Assembly: GCA_000244995.1 (NCBI GenBank)
Contig: CM001438.1
Location: forward strand, 3,806,090 to 3,870,089
DNA: 64,000 nucleotides
From: Burkholderiales bacterium JOSHI_001
Lineage (GTDB): Bacteria; Pseudomonadota; Gammaproteobacteria; Burkholderiales; Burkholderiaceae_C
Direction: 5' to 3'
Each line of letters starts with the position of its first letter. Position 1 is the first letter of the stretch. The position numbers and the translations under genes were made by a program. Below are positions 37,001 to 45,761 of the stretch, one piece after another. The notes beneath the pieces are model-generated. The model made no database searches. It was not told where the DNA came from and saw only the letters and a list, made by a program, of their open reading frames with translations.

Positions 37001-38074
37001 TCAGATCATCGCGGCCGGGTCGGTCTGCAGGCGTTCGTTGGTTTCCGGCGCGCCAAAGCGCGTCACCCGGCGCGGGCGCAGGTGCACGCGGGTTCCCGGC
37101 GCCAGGCCCAGGCGCTCGCGCAGTTCGTTGAAGCGTTCGCGCGGCAGTTCCACGTCCACGTAGCTCTGGTCGGCGTCGCGCTTGAACTCGATGCGGCTGT
37201 TCGGCCCCACGGTCAACACCTGGCTCAGCGTGACCGGCCAGGTGTCCTCACCCGCTTCGGCCAGCACCTCCAGTTCGTGCGGGCGCACGTAGCTCACCTC
37301 GTCCGGCTTGGTGGCGCCGCCCGGCGCATGGCCGCGGCGGCCGTGGAACAGGTTCACGTCGCCCAGGAACTGCAGCACGAAGGGGCTGGCCGGGTGGTCG
37401 TAGACCTGGTCGGGCGTGCCCTGCTGTTCGATGCGGCCCTGGTTCATCACCACCACGCGGTCGGCCACTTCCATGGCCTCGTCCTGGTCGTGGGTGACGA
37501 ACACGCTGGTGACATGCACCTCGTCGTGCAGGCGGCGCAGCCAGCGGCGCAGTTCCTTGCGCACCTTGGCGTCCAGCGCGCCGAAGGGTTCGTCCAGCAG
37601 CAGCACCTGGGGCTCCACCGCCAGCGCACGGGCCAGCGCAATGCGCTGGCGCTGCCCGCCGGACAGCTGGTGCGGGTAGCGGTCGGCCAACCAGTCCAGT
37701 TGCACCAGCTTCAGCAGTTGGGTCACCTTGGCTCGGATGTCCACTTCGCTGGGCCGCGTGTCCTTGGGCCGCACCCTCAGGCCGAAGGCCACGTTCTCGA
37801 AGATGCTCATGTGGCCGAAGAGGGCGTAGTGCTGGAACACGAAGCCCACGTTGCGCGCACGCACATCGGTGTGGGTGGTGTCTTCGCCATGGAACAGCAC
37901 GCTGCCCGAATCGGGCACTTCCAGCCCGGCAATGATGCGCAGCAGCGTGGTCTTGCCGCAGCCCGACGGCCCCAGCAGCGCCACCAGTTCCCCTGCGGGG
38001 ATGTCCAGGTTCAGGTTGTCGCAGGCGATGGTGCTGCCGAAGCGGCGGTTCAGGTTTCTGACTTCGATGCTCAT
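37001..38074 (-). CDS. cysA: Sulfate/thiosulfate ABC transporter, ATP-binding subunit
   Basis: 357 residues from [15 protein letters not shown]; a longer start at 38098 would overlap cysW and is less likely. The Walker A is [13 protein letters not shown] near residue 36, the ABC signature is [19 protein letters not shown] near 134, and Walker B is [16 protein letters not shown] near 158. A C-terminal regulatory domain (about residues 240-340) is of the CysA/TOBE type. It energises sulfate or thiosulfate uptake with CysT, CysW and the binding protein. The gene is last in the sbp-cysT-cysW-cysA series, with 7 bp from cysW, and its stop is 30 bp from the convergent cysB-like gene. Confidence 0.94.
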   Translation of the reverse strand: MSIEVRNLNRRFGSTIACDNLNLDIPAGELVALLGPSGCGKTTLLRIIAGLEVPDSGSVLFHGEDTTHTDVRARNVGFVFQHYALFGHMSIFENVAFGLRVRPKDTRPSEVDIRAKVTQLLKLVQLDWLADRYPHQLSGGQRQRIALARALAVEPQVLLLDEPFGALDAKVRKELRRWLRRLHDEVHVTSVFVTHDQDEAMEVADRVVVMNQGRIEQQGTPDQVYDHPASPFVLQFLGDVNLFHGRRGHAPGGATKPDEVSYVRPHELEVLAEAGEDTWPVTLSQVLTVGPNSRIEFKRDADQSYVDVELPRERFNELRERLGLAPGTRVHLRPRRVTRFGAPETNERLQTDPAAMI

Positions 38075-38081
38075 GCTGTTC

Positions 38082-39002
38082 TCACTCTGCCCGGTCACCG
38101 ACCGCGCGCTTCTGGTGCTTGACCCGCTGCTCGACGAGGTACTTCAGCACCAGCGTCACCAAGGCCAGCAAGGCCAGCAGGCTGGCCACGGCAAAAGCGG
38201 CGGCGAACTGGTATTCGTTGTAGGCAATCTCGATGTGCAGCGGCATGGTGTTGGTTTGCCCGCGGATGTGGCCCGACACCACGCTGACCGCGCCGAACTC
38301 GCCCATGGCCCGCGCATTGCACAGGATCACGCCGTACAGCAGCGCCCACTTGATGTTGGGCAGCGTGACGCGGCTGAAGATCTGCCAGCCGTTGGCACCC
38401 AGCGCGCGCGCGGCTTCTTCTTGTTCAATGCCCTGGGCCTGCATCAGCGGGATGAGTTCGCGCGCCACGAAGGGGAAGGTGACGAAGACCGTGGCCAGCA
38501 CGATGCCCGGCACCGCGAAGATGACCTTCAGGTCGTGGTCGCGCAGCCATTCGCCCCACCAGCCCTGCAGACCGAAGATCAGCACATAGATCAGGCCGGC
38601 GATCACCGGGCTGACACTGAACGGCAGGTCAATCAGCGTCAGCAACACACTCTTGCCGCGGAAGTCGAACTTGGTGATGGCCCAGGCCGCGGCCACGCCG
38701 AACACCAGGTTCAGCGGCACACTGATGGCGGTGGCAATCAGCGTCAACTTCACCGCCGACAGCGCGTCGGCTTCGGTGATCGCGGCCAGGTACACATCCA
38801 CGCCCTTCTTGAAGGCCTCGAAGAACACGGTGGCCAGGGGCACGAAGAGGAACAGGGTCATGAAGGCCAGCGCGGCGCCGATCAGCAGGCGCTGCACCCA
38901 CACGGGTTCGGTGGTGGCGCCCCGCAGGGCGCGCGGTGCCAGGCCGGCTGGGGGCGTGGTGCTGCTCGCCGGGGGCAAGGCGGTGGTGGCGGTGTTCATC
39001 AC
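38082..39002 (-). CDS. cysW: Sulfate ABC transporter permease CysW
   Basis: 306 residues. An N-terminal extension of about 35 residues ([20 protein letters not shown]) precedes the first membrane helix at [18 protein letters not shown]. Six hydrophobic segments can be traced. The cytoplasmic EAA loop that contacts CysA is [20 protein letters not shown] near residue 200. This is one of two permease halves that form the sulfate channel with CysT. The ATG overlaps the cysT stop by 4 bp, showing tight coupling. The gene is taken as cysW because it follows cysT, the usual order. Confidence 0.93.
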   Translation of the reverse strand: MMNTATTALPPASSTTPPAGLAPRALRGATTEPVWVQRLLIGAALAFMTLFLFVPLATVFFEAFKKGVDVYLAAITEADALSAVKLTLIATAISVPLNLVFGVAAAWAITKFDFRGKSVLLTLIDLPFSVSPVIAGLIYVLIFGLQGWWGEWLRDHDLKVIFAVPGIVLATVFVTFPFVARELIPLMQAQGIEQEEAARALGANGWQIFSRVTLPNIKWALLYGVILCNARAMGEFGAVSVVSGHIRGQTNTMPLHIEIAYNEYQFAAAFAVASLLALLALVTLVLKYLVEQRVKHQKRAVGDRAE

Positions 39003-39835
39003 AGCCCTCCCTGCCGCTTGCGGGCCCAGGCCTGCAGCAGGTTGATGACCAGCAGCAGGATGAAGCTGGTCACCAGCATCACCACCGCGATGGCCGTGGC
39101 GCCAGCGTAGTCGTACTGCTCCAGCTTGGTGATGATGAGCAGCGGCGTGATCTCGCTGACCATGGGCATGTTGCCGGCAATGAAGATCACCGAGCCGTAT
39201 TCGCCCAGGGCGCGCGCGAAGGCCAGGGCAAAACCCGTCAGCAGCGCGGGCATCAGGATGGGGAAGATCACCTTGGTGAAGGTCATCCAGCGGCTGGCAC
39301 CCAGCGTGGCGGCGGCTTCTTCCAGTTCACGGTTCAGGTCTTCCAGCACCGGCTGCAGGGTGCGCACCACGAAGGGCAGGCCGATGAAGACCAGTGCCAC
39401 CCACACGCCCAGCGGCGTGAAGCTGACCTTGAAGGGCAGCCACTGGCCGATCCAGCCGTTCTGCGCATAGATGGCGGTCAGCGCAATGCCGGCCACCGCG
39501 GTGGGCAGCGCAAAGGGCAGGTCCACCAGCGCGTCCACCAGGCGCTTGGCGGGGAATTCATAGCGCACCAGCACCCAGGCCACGATCAGGCCGAACACGG
39601 CGTTCAGCAGCGCCGCCAGGAATGAAGCGCCGAAGGTCAGGCGGTAGCTGGCCATCACGCGCGGCGTGGTGGTGGCGTCCAGGAACTGGCCCCAGGTGAG
39701 CGTGAAGGTCTTCAGGAAGGCCGCCGACAGCGGGATCAGCACGATCAGGCCCAGGTACAGCAGGGCGAAGCCCAGTGCCAGGTCGAAGCCCGGCAGCACG
39801 GAATGGCGCTTGAGCAGCGCCCGAGACAACAACAT
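38999..39835 (-). CDS. cysT: Sulfate ABC transporter permease CysT
   Basis: 278 residues. It starts [17 protein letters not shown] and has about six membrane helices. The family block [20 protein letters not shown] is present near residue 86, and the EAA loop is [20 protein letters not shown] near residue 170. Together with CysW it forms the inner-membrane channel for sulfate. It lies 13 bp after the sbp stop and overlaps cysW by 4 bp. No feature suggests molybdate or another oxyanion: the neighbours are a sulfate-binding protein and a CysB-like regulator. Confidence 0.93.
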   Translation of the reverse strand: MLLSRALLKRHSVLPGFDLALGFALLYLGLIVLIPLSAAFLKTFTLTWGQFLDATTTPRVMASYRLTFGASFLAALLNAVFGLIVAWVLVRYEFPAKRLVDALVDLPFALPTAVAGIALTAIYAQNGWIGQWLPFKVSFTPLGVWVALVFIGLPFVVRTLQPVLEDLNRELEEAAATLGASRWMTFTKVIFPILMPALLTGFALAFARALGEYGSVIFIAGNMPMVSEITPLLIITKLEQYDYAGATAIAVVMLVTSFILLLVINLLQAWARKRQGGL

Positions 39836-39848
39836 GGCCGACCGCCGG

Positions 39849-40868
39849 TCACTTGCGGGTGTAGATCTGGTCGAACACGCCGCCGTCGGCGAAGTGGGTC
39901 TTCTGGGCCTGGGTCCAGCCGCCGAACACCTCGTCGATGCTGAACAGGCTGACCTTGATGAACTGCTTGTCGTACTTGGCAGCCACCTTGGGGTCGATGG
40001 GGCGGTAGTGGTTCTGGGCCGCGATCTCCTGCCCTTCGGTGCTGTACAGGTACTGCAGGTAGGCGGTGGCCACGTCGCGCGTGCCCTTCTTGTCCACGTT
40101 CTTGTCCACCACGGTCACCGGCGGTTCGGCCAGGATGGACAGCGAGGGCACCACGATCTGGAACTTGTCCGGGCCCAATTCTTTGGCGGCCAGGTAGGCC
40201 TCGTTCTCCCAGCTGATGAACACGTCGCCGACATTGCGCTCGGTGAAGGTGATCAGCGAACCGCGCGCGCCCGAGTCCAGCACCGGCACGTTGCTGAACA
40301 ACTTCGCGACGAAGTCCTGTGCCTTCTTGGCGTCGTTGCCGTTCTTCTTCAGCGCGTAGCCCCAGGCAGCCAGGTAGTTCCAGCGCGCCCCGCCACTGGT
40401 CTTGGGGTTGGGCGTCACCACCGACACCCCGGCACGACCCAAGTCGTCCCAGTCCTTGATGCCCTTGGGGTTGCCCTTCCTCACCAGGAAGACGATGGTG
40501 CTGGTGTAGGGCGAGCTGTTGTGCGGCAGGCGCTTCTGCCAATCGGCCGGAATCAGCTTGGCCCTGTCGGCCAGTTCGTCGATGTCATAGGCCAGGGCCA
40601 GGGTCACGACGTCGGCGTCCAGGCCGTCGATGACCGAGCGCGCCTGCTTGCCACTGCCGCCATGGCTTTGCTTCACGCTGACGTTGTCGCCGGTCTTGCC
40701 CTTCCAGTGGGCGGCAAAGGCTTTGTTGAAATCCACGTACAGCTCGCGCGTGGGGTCGTAGCTGACGTTCAGCACGGTGATGTCCTTGGCCTGCACCGCG
40801 GGCGAAGCCAGGAAGACGCCGGCCAACGCGAGGGCATGGAGTCGGCCAGTGGCGGAAGAACGGGACAT
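39849..40868 (-). CDS. sbp: Periplasmic sulfate-binding protein
   Basis: 339 residues from [17 protein letters not shown], with GGTGAGG about 9 bp upstream; a GTG start 15 bp earlier is less likely. The signal peptide ends near SPAVQA-KD. The mature protein opens with [15 protein letters not shown], the standard start of Sbp/CysP proteins, and carries [20 protein letters not shown] as the anion-binding block. [15 protein letters not shown] and [14 protein letters not shown] are other family blocks. It delivers sulfate, and in CysP also thiosulfate, to CysTWA. The promoter should lie in 40869-41022, which contains a motif shared with the regulator promoter. Confidence 0.94.
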   Translation of the reverse strand: MSRSSATGRLHALALAGVFLASPAVQAKDITVLNVSYDPTRELYVDFNKAFAAHWKGKTGDNVSVKQSHGGSGKQARSVIDGLDADVVTLALAYDIDELADRAKLIPADWQKRLPHNSSPYTSTIVFLVRKGNPKGIKDWDDLGRAGVSVVTPNPKTSGGARWNYLAAWGYALKKNGNDAKKAQDFVAKLFSNVPVLDSGARGSLITFTERNVGDVFISWENEAYLAAKELGPDKFQIVVPSLSILAEPPVTVVDKNVDKKGTRDVATAYLQYLYSTEGQEIAAQNHYRPIDPKVAAKYDKQFIKVSLFSIDEVFGGWTQAQKTHFADGGVFDQIYTRK

Positions 40869-40950
40869 GGGGCAGCGCCTCACCAGGAGTTGATCGATGC
40901 CGACATGCTAGGCAGCGGCCCCTGGAAGGCCAACGAATCAAAACGTGATT

Positions 40951-40960
40951 GCTTATGCGC
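40951..40960. promoter_or_regulatory. Candidate CysB-like site before sbp
   Basis: GCTTATGCGC lies about 83 bp upstream of the sbp start. It is the exact reverse complement of GCGCATAAGC in the palindrome before the CysB-like gene. Flanking TT on one side is shared as well. It is a plausible activator site for the sulfate uptake operon; only sequence identity supports this. Confidence 0.42.
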
Positions 40961-41022
40961 CCTTTTGAAGCAGGGCGAACCGGACCTGGAAGGCGCCTGC
41001 CGGCAAGGGTGGCTCACGTACT

Positions 41023-41397
41023 TCAAGCTGGCGCGACGCGCTGGCGCAGTCGACCGGCAAACTGCTCCACAGCCGCCGGTACCGCCGGCCAGATCTCGCC
41101 GGGCGCGGCCTGCACCACCAGAGCGCGCAGCAAGCGCAGCAGGGTGTCGGGCTCCGGGGTCACCGGGCCGGCAAAGCGCACCTGCTTCGCATCGGCCACC
41201 ACCAAAGTGGGAAAGGTCTCGACGTCGAGATCGCCCATCAGCTCGGCTTCGTCCTCGATGTCAATCCAGCTCACCTGCAGCCGCAGACCGTCGGCGACCA
41301 ACTGCGCGGCCACCTGCTGCAGCACCGGCGCATAGGCATCGCAGGTGCGGCACCAGGCGGCGCACAGGCAGGCAATGTGGACCGTGGCATGAAGCAT
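41023..41397 (-). CDS. Thioredoxin-like protein
   Basis: About 124 residues from MLHATVHIACLCAAWC; an in-frame ATG at 41406 is the alternative. The redox motif is Trp-Cys-x-x-Cys at residues 15-19 (AAWCRTCDAYAP), with extra Cys10 and Cys12 just before it, unlike classical thioredoxin. The cis-Pro is in VETFPTLVVAD. The rest follows a thioredoxin fold, VSWIDIEDEAELMGDLDV and then the cis-Pro strand. There is no signal peptide, so it should be cytoplasmic. It lies between the sulfate transport genes and the sox block on the same strand, which suggests a link to sulfur metabolism that is not otherwise proven. Confidence 0.82.
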   Translation of the reverse strand: MLHATVHIACLCAAWCRTCDAYAPVLQQVAAQLVADGLRLQVSWIDIEDEAELMGDLDVETFPTLVVADAKQVRFAGPVTPEPDTLLRLLRALVVQAAPGEIWPAVPAAVEQFAGRLRQRVAPA

Positions 41398-41432
41398 CGC
41401 CCACATGGTAGCCCGGCGCACCGGGCACAAGA

Positions 41433-43187
41433 TCAGGCCAGCGCCGGCGCGCCCGCGCCGCCGCGCTTCATGCGGTGGCGGCCCTGGCGCTTGCCCTCGT
41501 ACATCGCGGCGTCGGCCATGCGCATCAGGTCGGCCGCATGGACGCTGTCCAGCGGCGCCATGGCAAAACCGATGGTCAGGCCGATGCGGCAGGCCTGGCC
41601 GTCAACGCGCACCGGTTCGGCAAACGCATCCAGCAACTTGCGGCCTATGAACTGCGCTTCAGCCTCGCCCTGCAGGCCTTCGGCCAGCACCACGAATTCA
41701 TCGCCGCCCAGGCGGGCCACCAGGTCGCTGCGCCGCACCTCGCGCGTCAAGCGCTGGCCCACCTGCACCAGCAACTGGTCGCCCGCGGCATGGCCCAGGC
41801 TGTCGTTCACGGCCTTGAAGCCGTCCAGGTCAATCAGGAAGACGGCCAACTGCCGCTGCGCGTTGCAGCGCCCCAGGGCGGCCTGCAGCGCCAGGTCCAG
41901 CCCGCGGCGGTTGGGCAGGCCGGTCAGGGCGTCGGTGTGGGCGATGGTGGACAGGTCGCGCACCGCCGCCGCATTGCGTTCGGCGTCCTGGCGCACGGCC
42001 TCGATGTGCAAGCCCAGCACACGCAACCAGGCCAGCATTTCCAGCAGCGACGCCCACTGCAGCAGGTGCAGGGTCCAGAAGTTGGCCGGCACCAGCCCAC
42101 GCAGCAGGCACACCATGCTGATGGCGCCAGCCACATAGCTGCCCCAGCCCAGCACCATGTACAGGCCCATGCGCTCCCTGCGGCGGGCGCGCCCCCAAGC
42201 CGCCGCGATCGCCAGCGTGGGCGTCAAGGGGCCGATCAGGGTGGTCAGCACCTGGGCCTGCCGGTAGTTCAATACGCCCGCCAGGCCCAGGGCCAGCAGC
42301 GCCGCGGCCAAGGCCGACAGCCCCCACAGGCAGCGGTGCAGCAGCGGGCTGTGCCGCGGGGTCTCCAGGGCCCGCATCACGAAATGCCCGCCCACGGCCA
42401 GCGAAAGCAGCACCGACAGCGGCGAGACCATGGCCAGGCGGCCGCTGCGCTGCGACCACAGGAACTGCTGGCCCAGGCCGGTGAAGTCCAGGAAGAACGC
42501 GGCCGACCCCAGCAGCATGCCGGCGTACATGGCGAACAGGGGGCTGCGCAGGCTGAGCCCGTTCACCAGGCTGTAGGCCAGCAGCGCCAGCAACAGGCCG
42601 AACATCAGCCCCTGGCCCAGCAGGCGGCCGGCTTCGCGCTCGTGGTAGGCGCCCAGCTTGTTCAGGCTGATGGGCAACACCATCGAGCTGTCGGTGCGCA
42701 CCCGCACCAGCAACTGGTAGGTCTGGCCCGGCTGCAGCACCAGGGGGGCCGCCAGGCTGCGGCTGCGCAGCCTGCGCTGCTCGAAAGGCAAGGTGGAACC
42801 CAGGGTCTGCCGACTGAGCAGCCGCCCATCGGCGAACAGGTAGAGCTGCAGTTCATTGACCACCGGGTAGTCCAGGTCGAACACCCACTGGCCGTCACCG
42901 TCGCGGGCACGCAGCGACAGCGCCAGCCACACCGGGTGGCGTTGCACGCCCAGGTTGCGCGCGGCGCCTTCGGGCGCCTGGAATTCGGGCAACCGCGCCA
43001 GCGCGCCGGTGGCGTCCAGTTCGGCGGCAGGATCGGCCAGCACGCGCACCGCAGGCCAGGCGTCGAGCGTCGGCCGGGACTCTTCCAGCACCAGGGTGCG
43101 CGCCACAGCGGGAAGGGCCTGCACCGACGCGGCCATGGCCGCGGCCAGCAGCAGCCCCAGCAGCGCGCGTGCGATGACAGACAACAT
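41433..43187 (-). CDS. Membrane diguanylate cyclase with 7TMR-DISM sensor
   Basis: 584 residues from MLSVIARALLG. A signal peptide is followed by an extracytoplasmic 7TMR-DISM-type beta domain (about residues 30-170), then about seven membrane helices from LLGQGLMFGLLLALLAYS onward to near residue 380, and a C-terminal GGDEF domain. The active-site loop is intact: LGGDEFV at residues 493-499. The allosteric I-site RRSD lies five residues before it, so the enzyme should make c-di-GMP from two GTP and be inhibited by product. The metal Asp is in FLIDLDGFKAVNDSLGH. It lies 110 bp after soxX on the same strand. Confidence 0.92.
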   Translation of the reverse strand: MLSVIARALLGLLLAAAMAASVQALPAVARTLVLEESRPTLDAWPAVRVLADPAAELDATGALARLPEFQAPEGAARNLGVQRHPVWLALSLRARDGDGQWVFDLDYPVVNELQLYLFADGRLLSRQTLGSTLPFEQRRLRSRSLAAPLVLQPGQTYQLLVRVRTDSSMVLPISLNKLGAYHEREAGRLLGQGLMFGLLLALLAYSLVNGLSLRSPLFAMYAGMLLGSAAFFLDFTGLGQQFLWSQRSGRLAMVSPLSVLLSLAVGGHFVMRALETPRHSPLLHRCLWGLSALAAALLALGLAGVLNYRQAQVLTTLIGPLTPTLAIAAAWGRARRRERMGLYMVLGWGSYVAGAISMVCLLRGLVPANFWTLHLLQWASLLEMLAWLRVLGLHIEAVRQDAERNAAAVRDLSTIAHTDALTGLPNRRGLDLALQAALGRCNAQRQLAVFLIDLDGFKAVNDSLGHAAGDQLLVQVGQRLTREVRRSDLVARLGGDEFVVLAEGLQGEAEAQFIGRKLLDAFAEPVRVDGQACRIGLTIGFAMAPLDSVHAADLMRMADAAMYEGKRQGRHRMKRGGAGAPALA

Positions 43188-43296
43188 GGTCGCGAACTGG
43201 CCCCGCCCCGGCGCAGGACAGCCCTGCGCCCTGGGTTTCGACCCGCAGGGCCGGATCTTGAGCACCCCGCCCTGCGGCGGGCGGCGCCGGTGCGAC

Positions 43297-43938
43297 TTAC
43301 TGGTTCACCGGGCTGTTCGGGTCCAGCAGCAGCGCCATGATGTCGCGCAGTTGCGCCTCGTTCAGCAAGCCGGTGTGGCCGAAGCGCGGCATGTGGGAAC
43401 AGGCGGCGTAGGTCCGGCTGTTCCAGAGCTTGGCCCAGGTGTACTGCAGCACCGCCGCGCTGGCCGGGTCCAGCGGGTCCTTCACGCCACGGGCCTTGCC
43501 GTACTGGCGCAGGCTGGGGCCCAGGGTGCCGTGGGCAATTTCCTTGGGGTCCAACTGGTGGCAGTTGTAGCAATTCCCGCCGTTGTCGGCCGGCGCGGCG
43601 CTGGGGTCGGTCCAGGTCATGCCCCGGCCGCTTTGGGCCAGCTTCTCGCCGGCCTTCCAGTCGCCCAGGTACTGCCCGCCGGTGGGCCACTTCACGCTGG
43701 CCAGTGCTTCGGCCTGGATGCGCGCCGCGGTGGCCGCATCCGGTGGCTGGGCCGCCGAACAGGCCTGCTGCGCCACATCCTGGTTCAGCCGGTTCACCTT
43801 CGCAATGCCTTGGTCGCGGAACGAGACCCGCACCGCCGCCAGGGCCTGCGCATCCAGTTCCTGCGACGAGGGCTGGGCAGCGCAACCGGCCAGCAGCACC
43901 GCCAACACGGCATGGAAAGTCAGGGCGGGGATGTGCAT
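43297..43938 (-). CDS. soxX: SoxX, c-type cytochrome subunit of thiosulfate-oxidising complex
   Basis: 213 residues from MHIPALTFHAVLAVLLAGC; GAAGG lies upstream. The sequence VLLAGC makes a lipobox with Cys19, so the protein may be a lipoprotein anchored in the membrane, which is unusual for SoxX. One heme site is present, NCYNCHQLDPKEI, and the axial Met is in CSHMPRFGHTGLL. SoxX pairs with SoxA, the heme enzyme that attaches thiosulfate to the cysteine of SoxYZ. It is the last sox gene here; the stop is 110 bp before the diguanylate cyclase, and soxB and soxCD do not follow. Confidence 0.9.
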   Translation of the reverse strand: MHIPALTFHAVLAVLLAGCAAQPSSQELDAQALAAVRVSFRDQGIAKVNRLNQDVAQQACSAAQPPDAATAARIQAEALASVKWPTGGQYLGDWKAGEKLAQSGRGMTWTDPSAAPADNGGNCYNCHQLDPKEIAHGTLGPSLRQYGKARGVKDPLDPASAAVLQYTWAKLWNSRTYAACSHMPRFGHTGLLNEAQLRDIMALLLDPNSPVNQ

Positions 43939-43946
43939 GGCGGCCT

Positions 43947-44741
43947 TCAACGCTTGATGGACGGCGCCACCGACACCGCGCCGCGGGCGTTCACGCCCAT
44001 GTAGCTGGACAGGGCGATCGTCACGTCCGAGCCGAACTCGGGAAATGGAAAGCGCTGCTGGCGAAAACAGTCGTTCAGCCGCAATTGCATGCCCCACATC
44101 TGGCCGTTGCTCACACGGTAGGCCGGCCAGGCCGCGAAGCCCACACCGTCGCCCGGGTTGCGGGTCAAGTCCGGCAGGTCCTGCAGGCGAATGCGCTTGC
44201 CGCCTTCACCATGGCAGGATGCGCAGGAAAAGTCGTAGGGCCCGGCGCGGAAGAAGAAGAGGCGCTTGCCCAGTTCGTACTGGCGGCGCTCTTCGGCATG
44301 GCCCTGCGGCAGGTTGAACTTCAGGCCCCGGGACTGCGCCGCCACGAAGGTGGCCAGCGCGGTGACGTTGGCCTGCTCGCCGCGGCCGAACGGGGTCTTG
44401 GCGATGTCGGCGGCGTCCAGACCCTGTAGCGCGGCCATGCAGCTGACCAGGCGCGACTCCAGGTCCTGCACCTTGCCGGTGTCGGCAAACCAGCGCGGCA
44501 GTTGCACGAAGGCGCCCTTCACCACGCCCGGGCCCAGGCCCAGGTCGCAGCGCTGCAGGCTGGCCTGCTTCGGGCCGCGTGCGGTGTTCCAGAGTTCTTC
44601 GCCCTTGGCTTCGAACAACTCGGCCGGGTTGCCGTCTTCCAGCATGCGGCGGTACTCGGCAATGCCGTCGGCCGCGCTCTTGGGCTGCGCCAGGGCCGCC
44701 CCGGCGGCCACCAGCAGTGCCGCCAAACCCAAACGGCGCAT
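43947..44741 (-). CDS. soxA: SoxA, cysteine-ligated cytochrome of the thiosulfate-oxidising complex
   Basis: 264 residues from MRRLGLAALLVAAGAALAQ, a Sec signal peptide. One heme site is present: Cys173-x-x-Cys176-His177 in DFSCASCHGEGGKR. The axial cysteine, which becomes a persulfide in known SoxA, is Cys225 in RLNDCFRQQRFPFP. Two other cysteines, in LQRCDLG and LVSCMAAL, occupy the place where two-heme SoxA has an N-terminal CxxCH; here that heme is missing, so this is the one-heme type. With SoxX it catalyses the oxidative link of thiosulfate to SoxY. The start overlaps the soxZ stop (TGATG). Periplasmic. Confidence 0.92.
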   Translation of the reverse strand: MRRLGLAALLVAAGAALAQPKSAADGIAEYRRMLEDGNPAELFEAKGEELWNTARGPKQASLQRCDLGLGPGVVKGAFVQLPRWFADTGKVQDLESRLVSCMAALQGLDAADIAKTPFGRGEQANVTALATFVAAQSRGLKFNLPQGHAEERRQYELGKRLFFFRAGPYDFSCASCHGEGGKRIRLQDLPDLTRNPGDGVGFAAWPAYRVSNGQMWGMQLRLNDCFRQQRFPFPEFGSDVTIALSSYMGVNARGAVSVAPSIKR

Positions 44742-45052
44742 CAGGCCACCACCGCTTCGTCGCTGCGACTGTCGCCCCGGTTGTCCTTCCAGGTGATGCC
44801 GATCTTGTCGCCCACCTTGGCGCCTTTGACGCTGAACTGCATGAAGGGGTTCTTGGCCACCGCCGTGCCCCACTGCGCGTTGAGCACCGTCTTGCCGTTG
44901 TGGCTGGCCGTCACCTCCTGGATGAACCAGGCCGGGATCACCTTGCCGGCGCCGTCCTTGCGCTGGCCTGTTTCCATTTCGTGGCTCATCAGCACACGCA
45001 CCGTGGCCTTGTCGCCTTGCAGCTGGGCGCGGATGCGCATCGGGTCTGCCAT
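44741..45052 (-). CDS. soxZ: SoxZ, partner of the SoxYZ sulfur carrier
   Basis: 103 residues from MADPMRIRAQLQGDKATV. It has the immunoglobulin-like beta pattern of SoxZ, with LMSHEMETGQRKDGAGKVIP and FIQEVTASHNGKTVLNAQWG. There is no signal peptide; in other systems it is exported with SoxY by the Tat route. SoxZ supports the swinging arm of SoxY on which sulfur intermediates are carried. The stop shares one base with the soxA start, so it is tightly coupled. The longer open frame upstream from 45154 is not supported by family length. A gap of about 100 bp to soxY is seen. Confidence 0.92.
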   Translation of the reverse strand: MADPMRIRAQLQGDKATVRVLMSHEMETGQRKDGAGKVIPAWFIQEVTASHNGKTVLNAQWGTAVAKNPFMQFSVKGAKVGDKIGITWKDNRGDSRSDEAVVA

Positions 45053-45150
45053 GGGGTTCTCCTTGAAACGATCAATCTTCCACGGGCTCGCACAGCTCGC
45101 CCGGTTCGGCAGGCGAGCGGATGTGCGCAGGCACATCCGCACGTCCGGCC

Positions 45151-45609
45151 TCACCCACCGCAGCCGCCCAGCGTGACCTTGATTTCCTTCTGCGCGAAGA
45201 GCACCCGGCCGTCGGCCATGAGCGCCAGCGCCATCACGTTGGACGACTGGCTCATCTTCACGCGGGTGGCGATGTTGGCGTCCACCGCATCGCTGATGTC
45301 GAACACCGCGGCCAGCAGGTTGGGGTTCTTCTCCACCAACAGCGCCAGGCGCTTCACCCCCGCCAGGTTGGTGGACGCCGCCACCGGCACCACGGCGCCG
45401 TTTTCGGCAATGTCGGGCCCGGTGAGGGTGACGTCCTTGCTCTCGGTGGGCGCGCCCACGCCCAGGCCCTTGAGCATCTCGGGCAGGGTCTTGGCCTCGA
45501 ACGCGGCCTGCGTCCAGGCGGCCTGGGCATGGCCTGGCAACAGCCCGGCGCTGGCCATCAGGCCGGCCACGGCGGCGCTGCGTTCAAGCAACTGGCGACG
45601 GGTGGTCAT
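45151..45609 (-). CDS. soxY: SoxY, sulfur-carrying subunit
   Basis: 152 residues. The N-terminus MTTRRQLLERSAAVAGLMAS is a twin-arginine-type signal. The C-terminus is the conserved Gly-Gly-Cys-Gly-Gly (VTLGGCGG), with Cys150 as the carrier thiol that holds sulfur intermediates during thiosulfate oxidation. It starts the sox block here, soxY-soxZ-soxA-soxX, all minus strand. The upstream 150 bp separate it from a winged-helix gene on the same strand. Longer starts at 45747 give no better signal peptide and are rejected. Confidence 0.94.
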   Translation of the reverse strand: MTTRRQLLERSAAVAGLMASAGLLPGHAQAAWTQAAFEAKTLPEMLKGLGVGAPTESKDVTLTGPDIAENGAVVPVAASTNLAGVKRLALLVEKNPNLLAAVFDISDAVDANIATRVKMSQSSNVMALALMADGRVLFAQKEIKVTLGGCGG

Positions 45610-45761
45610 GCGGAACTCCAATTCGATGGGGCCAGGCCAAAGCGGCCAAGACATCCGGCCCTGCATTGTCCAGGACAAATGGCTCGCCCCCGGACGGGCC
45701 GCCGCCTTGGCCCTGCACACCGCCCCGCCTTGCCCTGCCCGCACCACCGCCAGGCCCGGCT

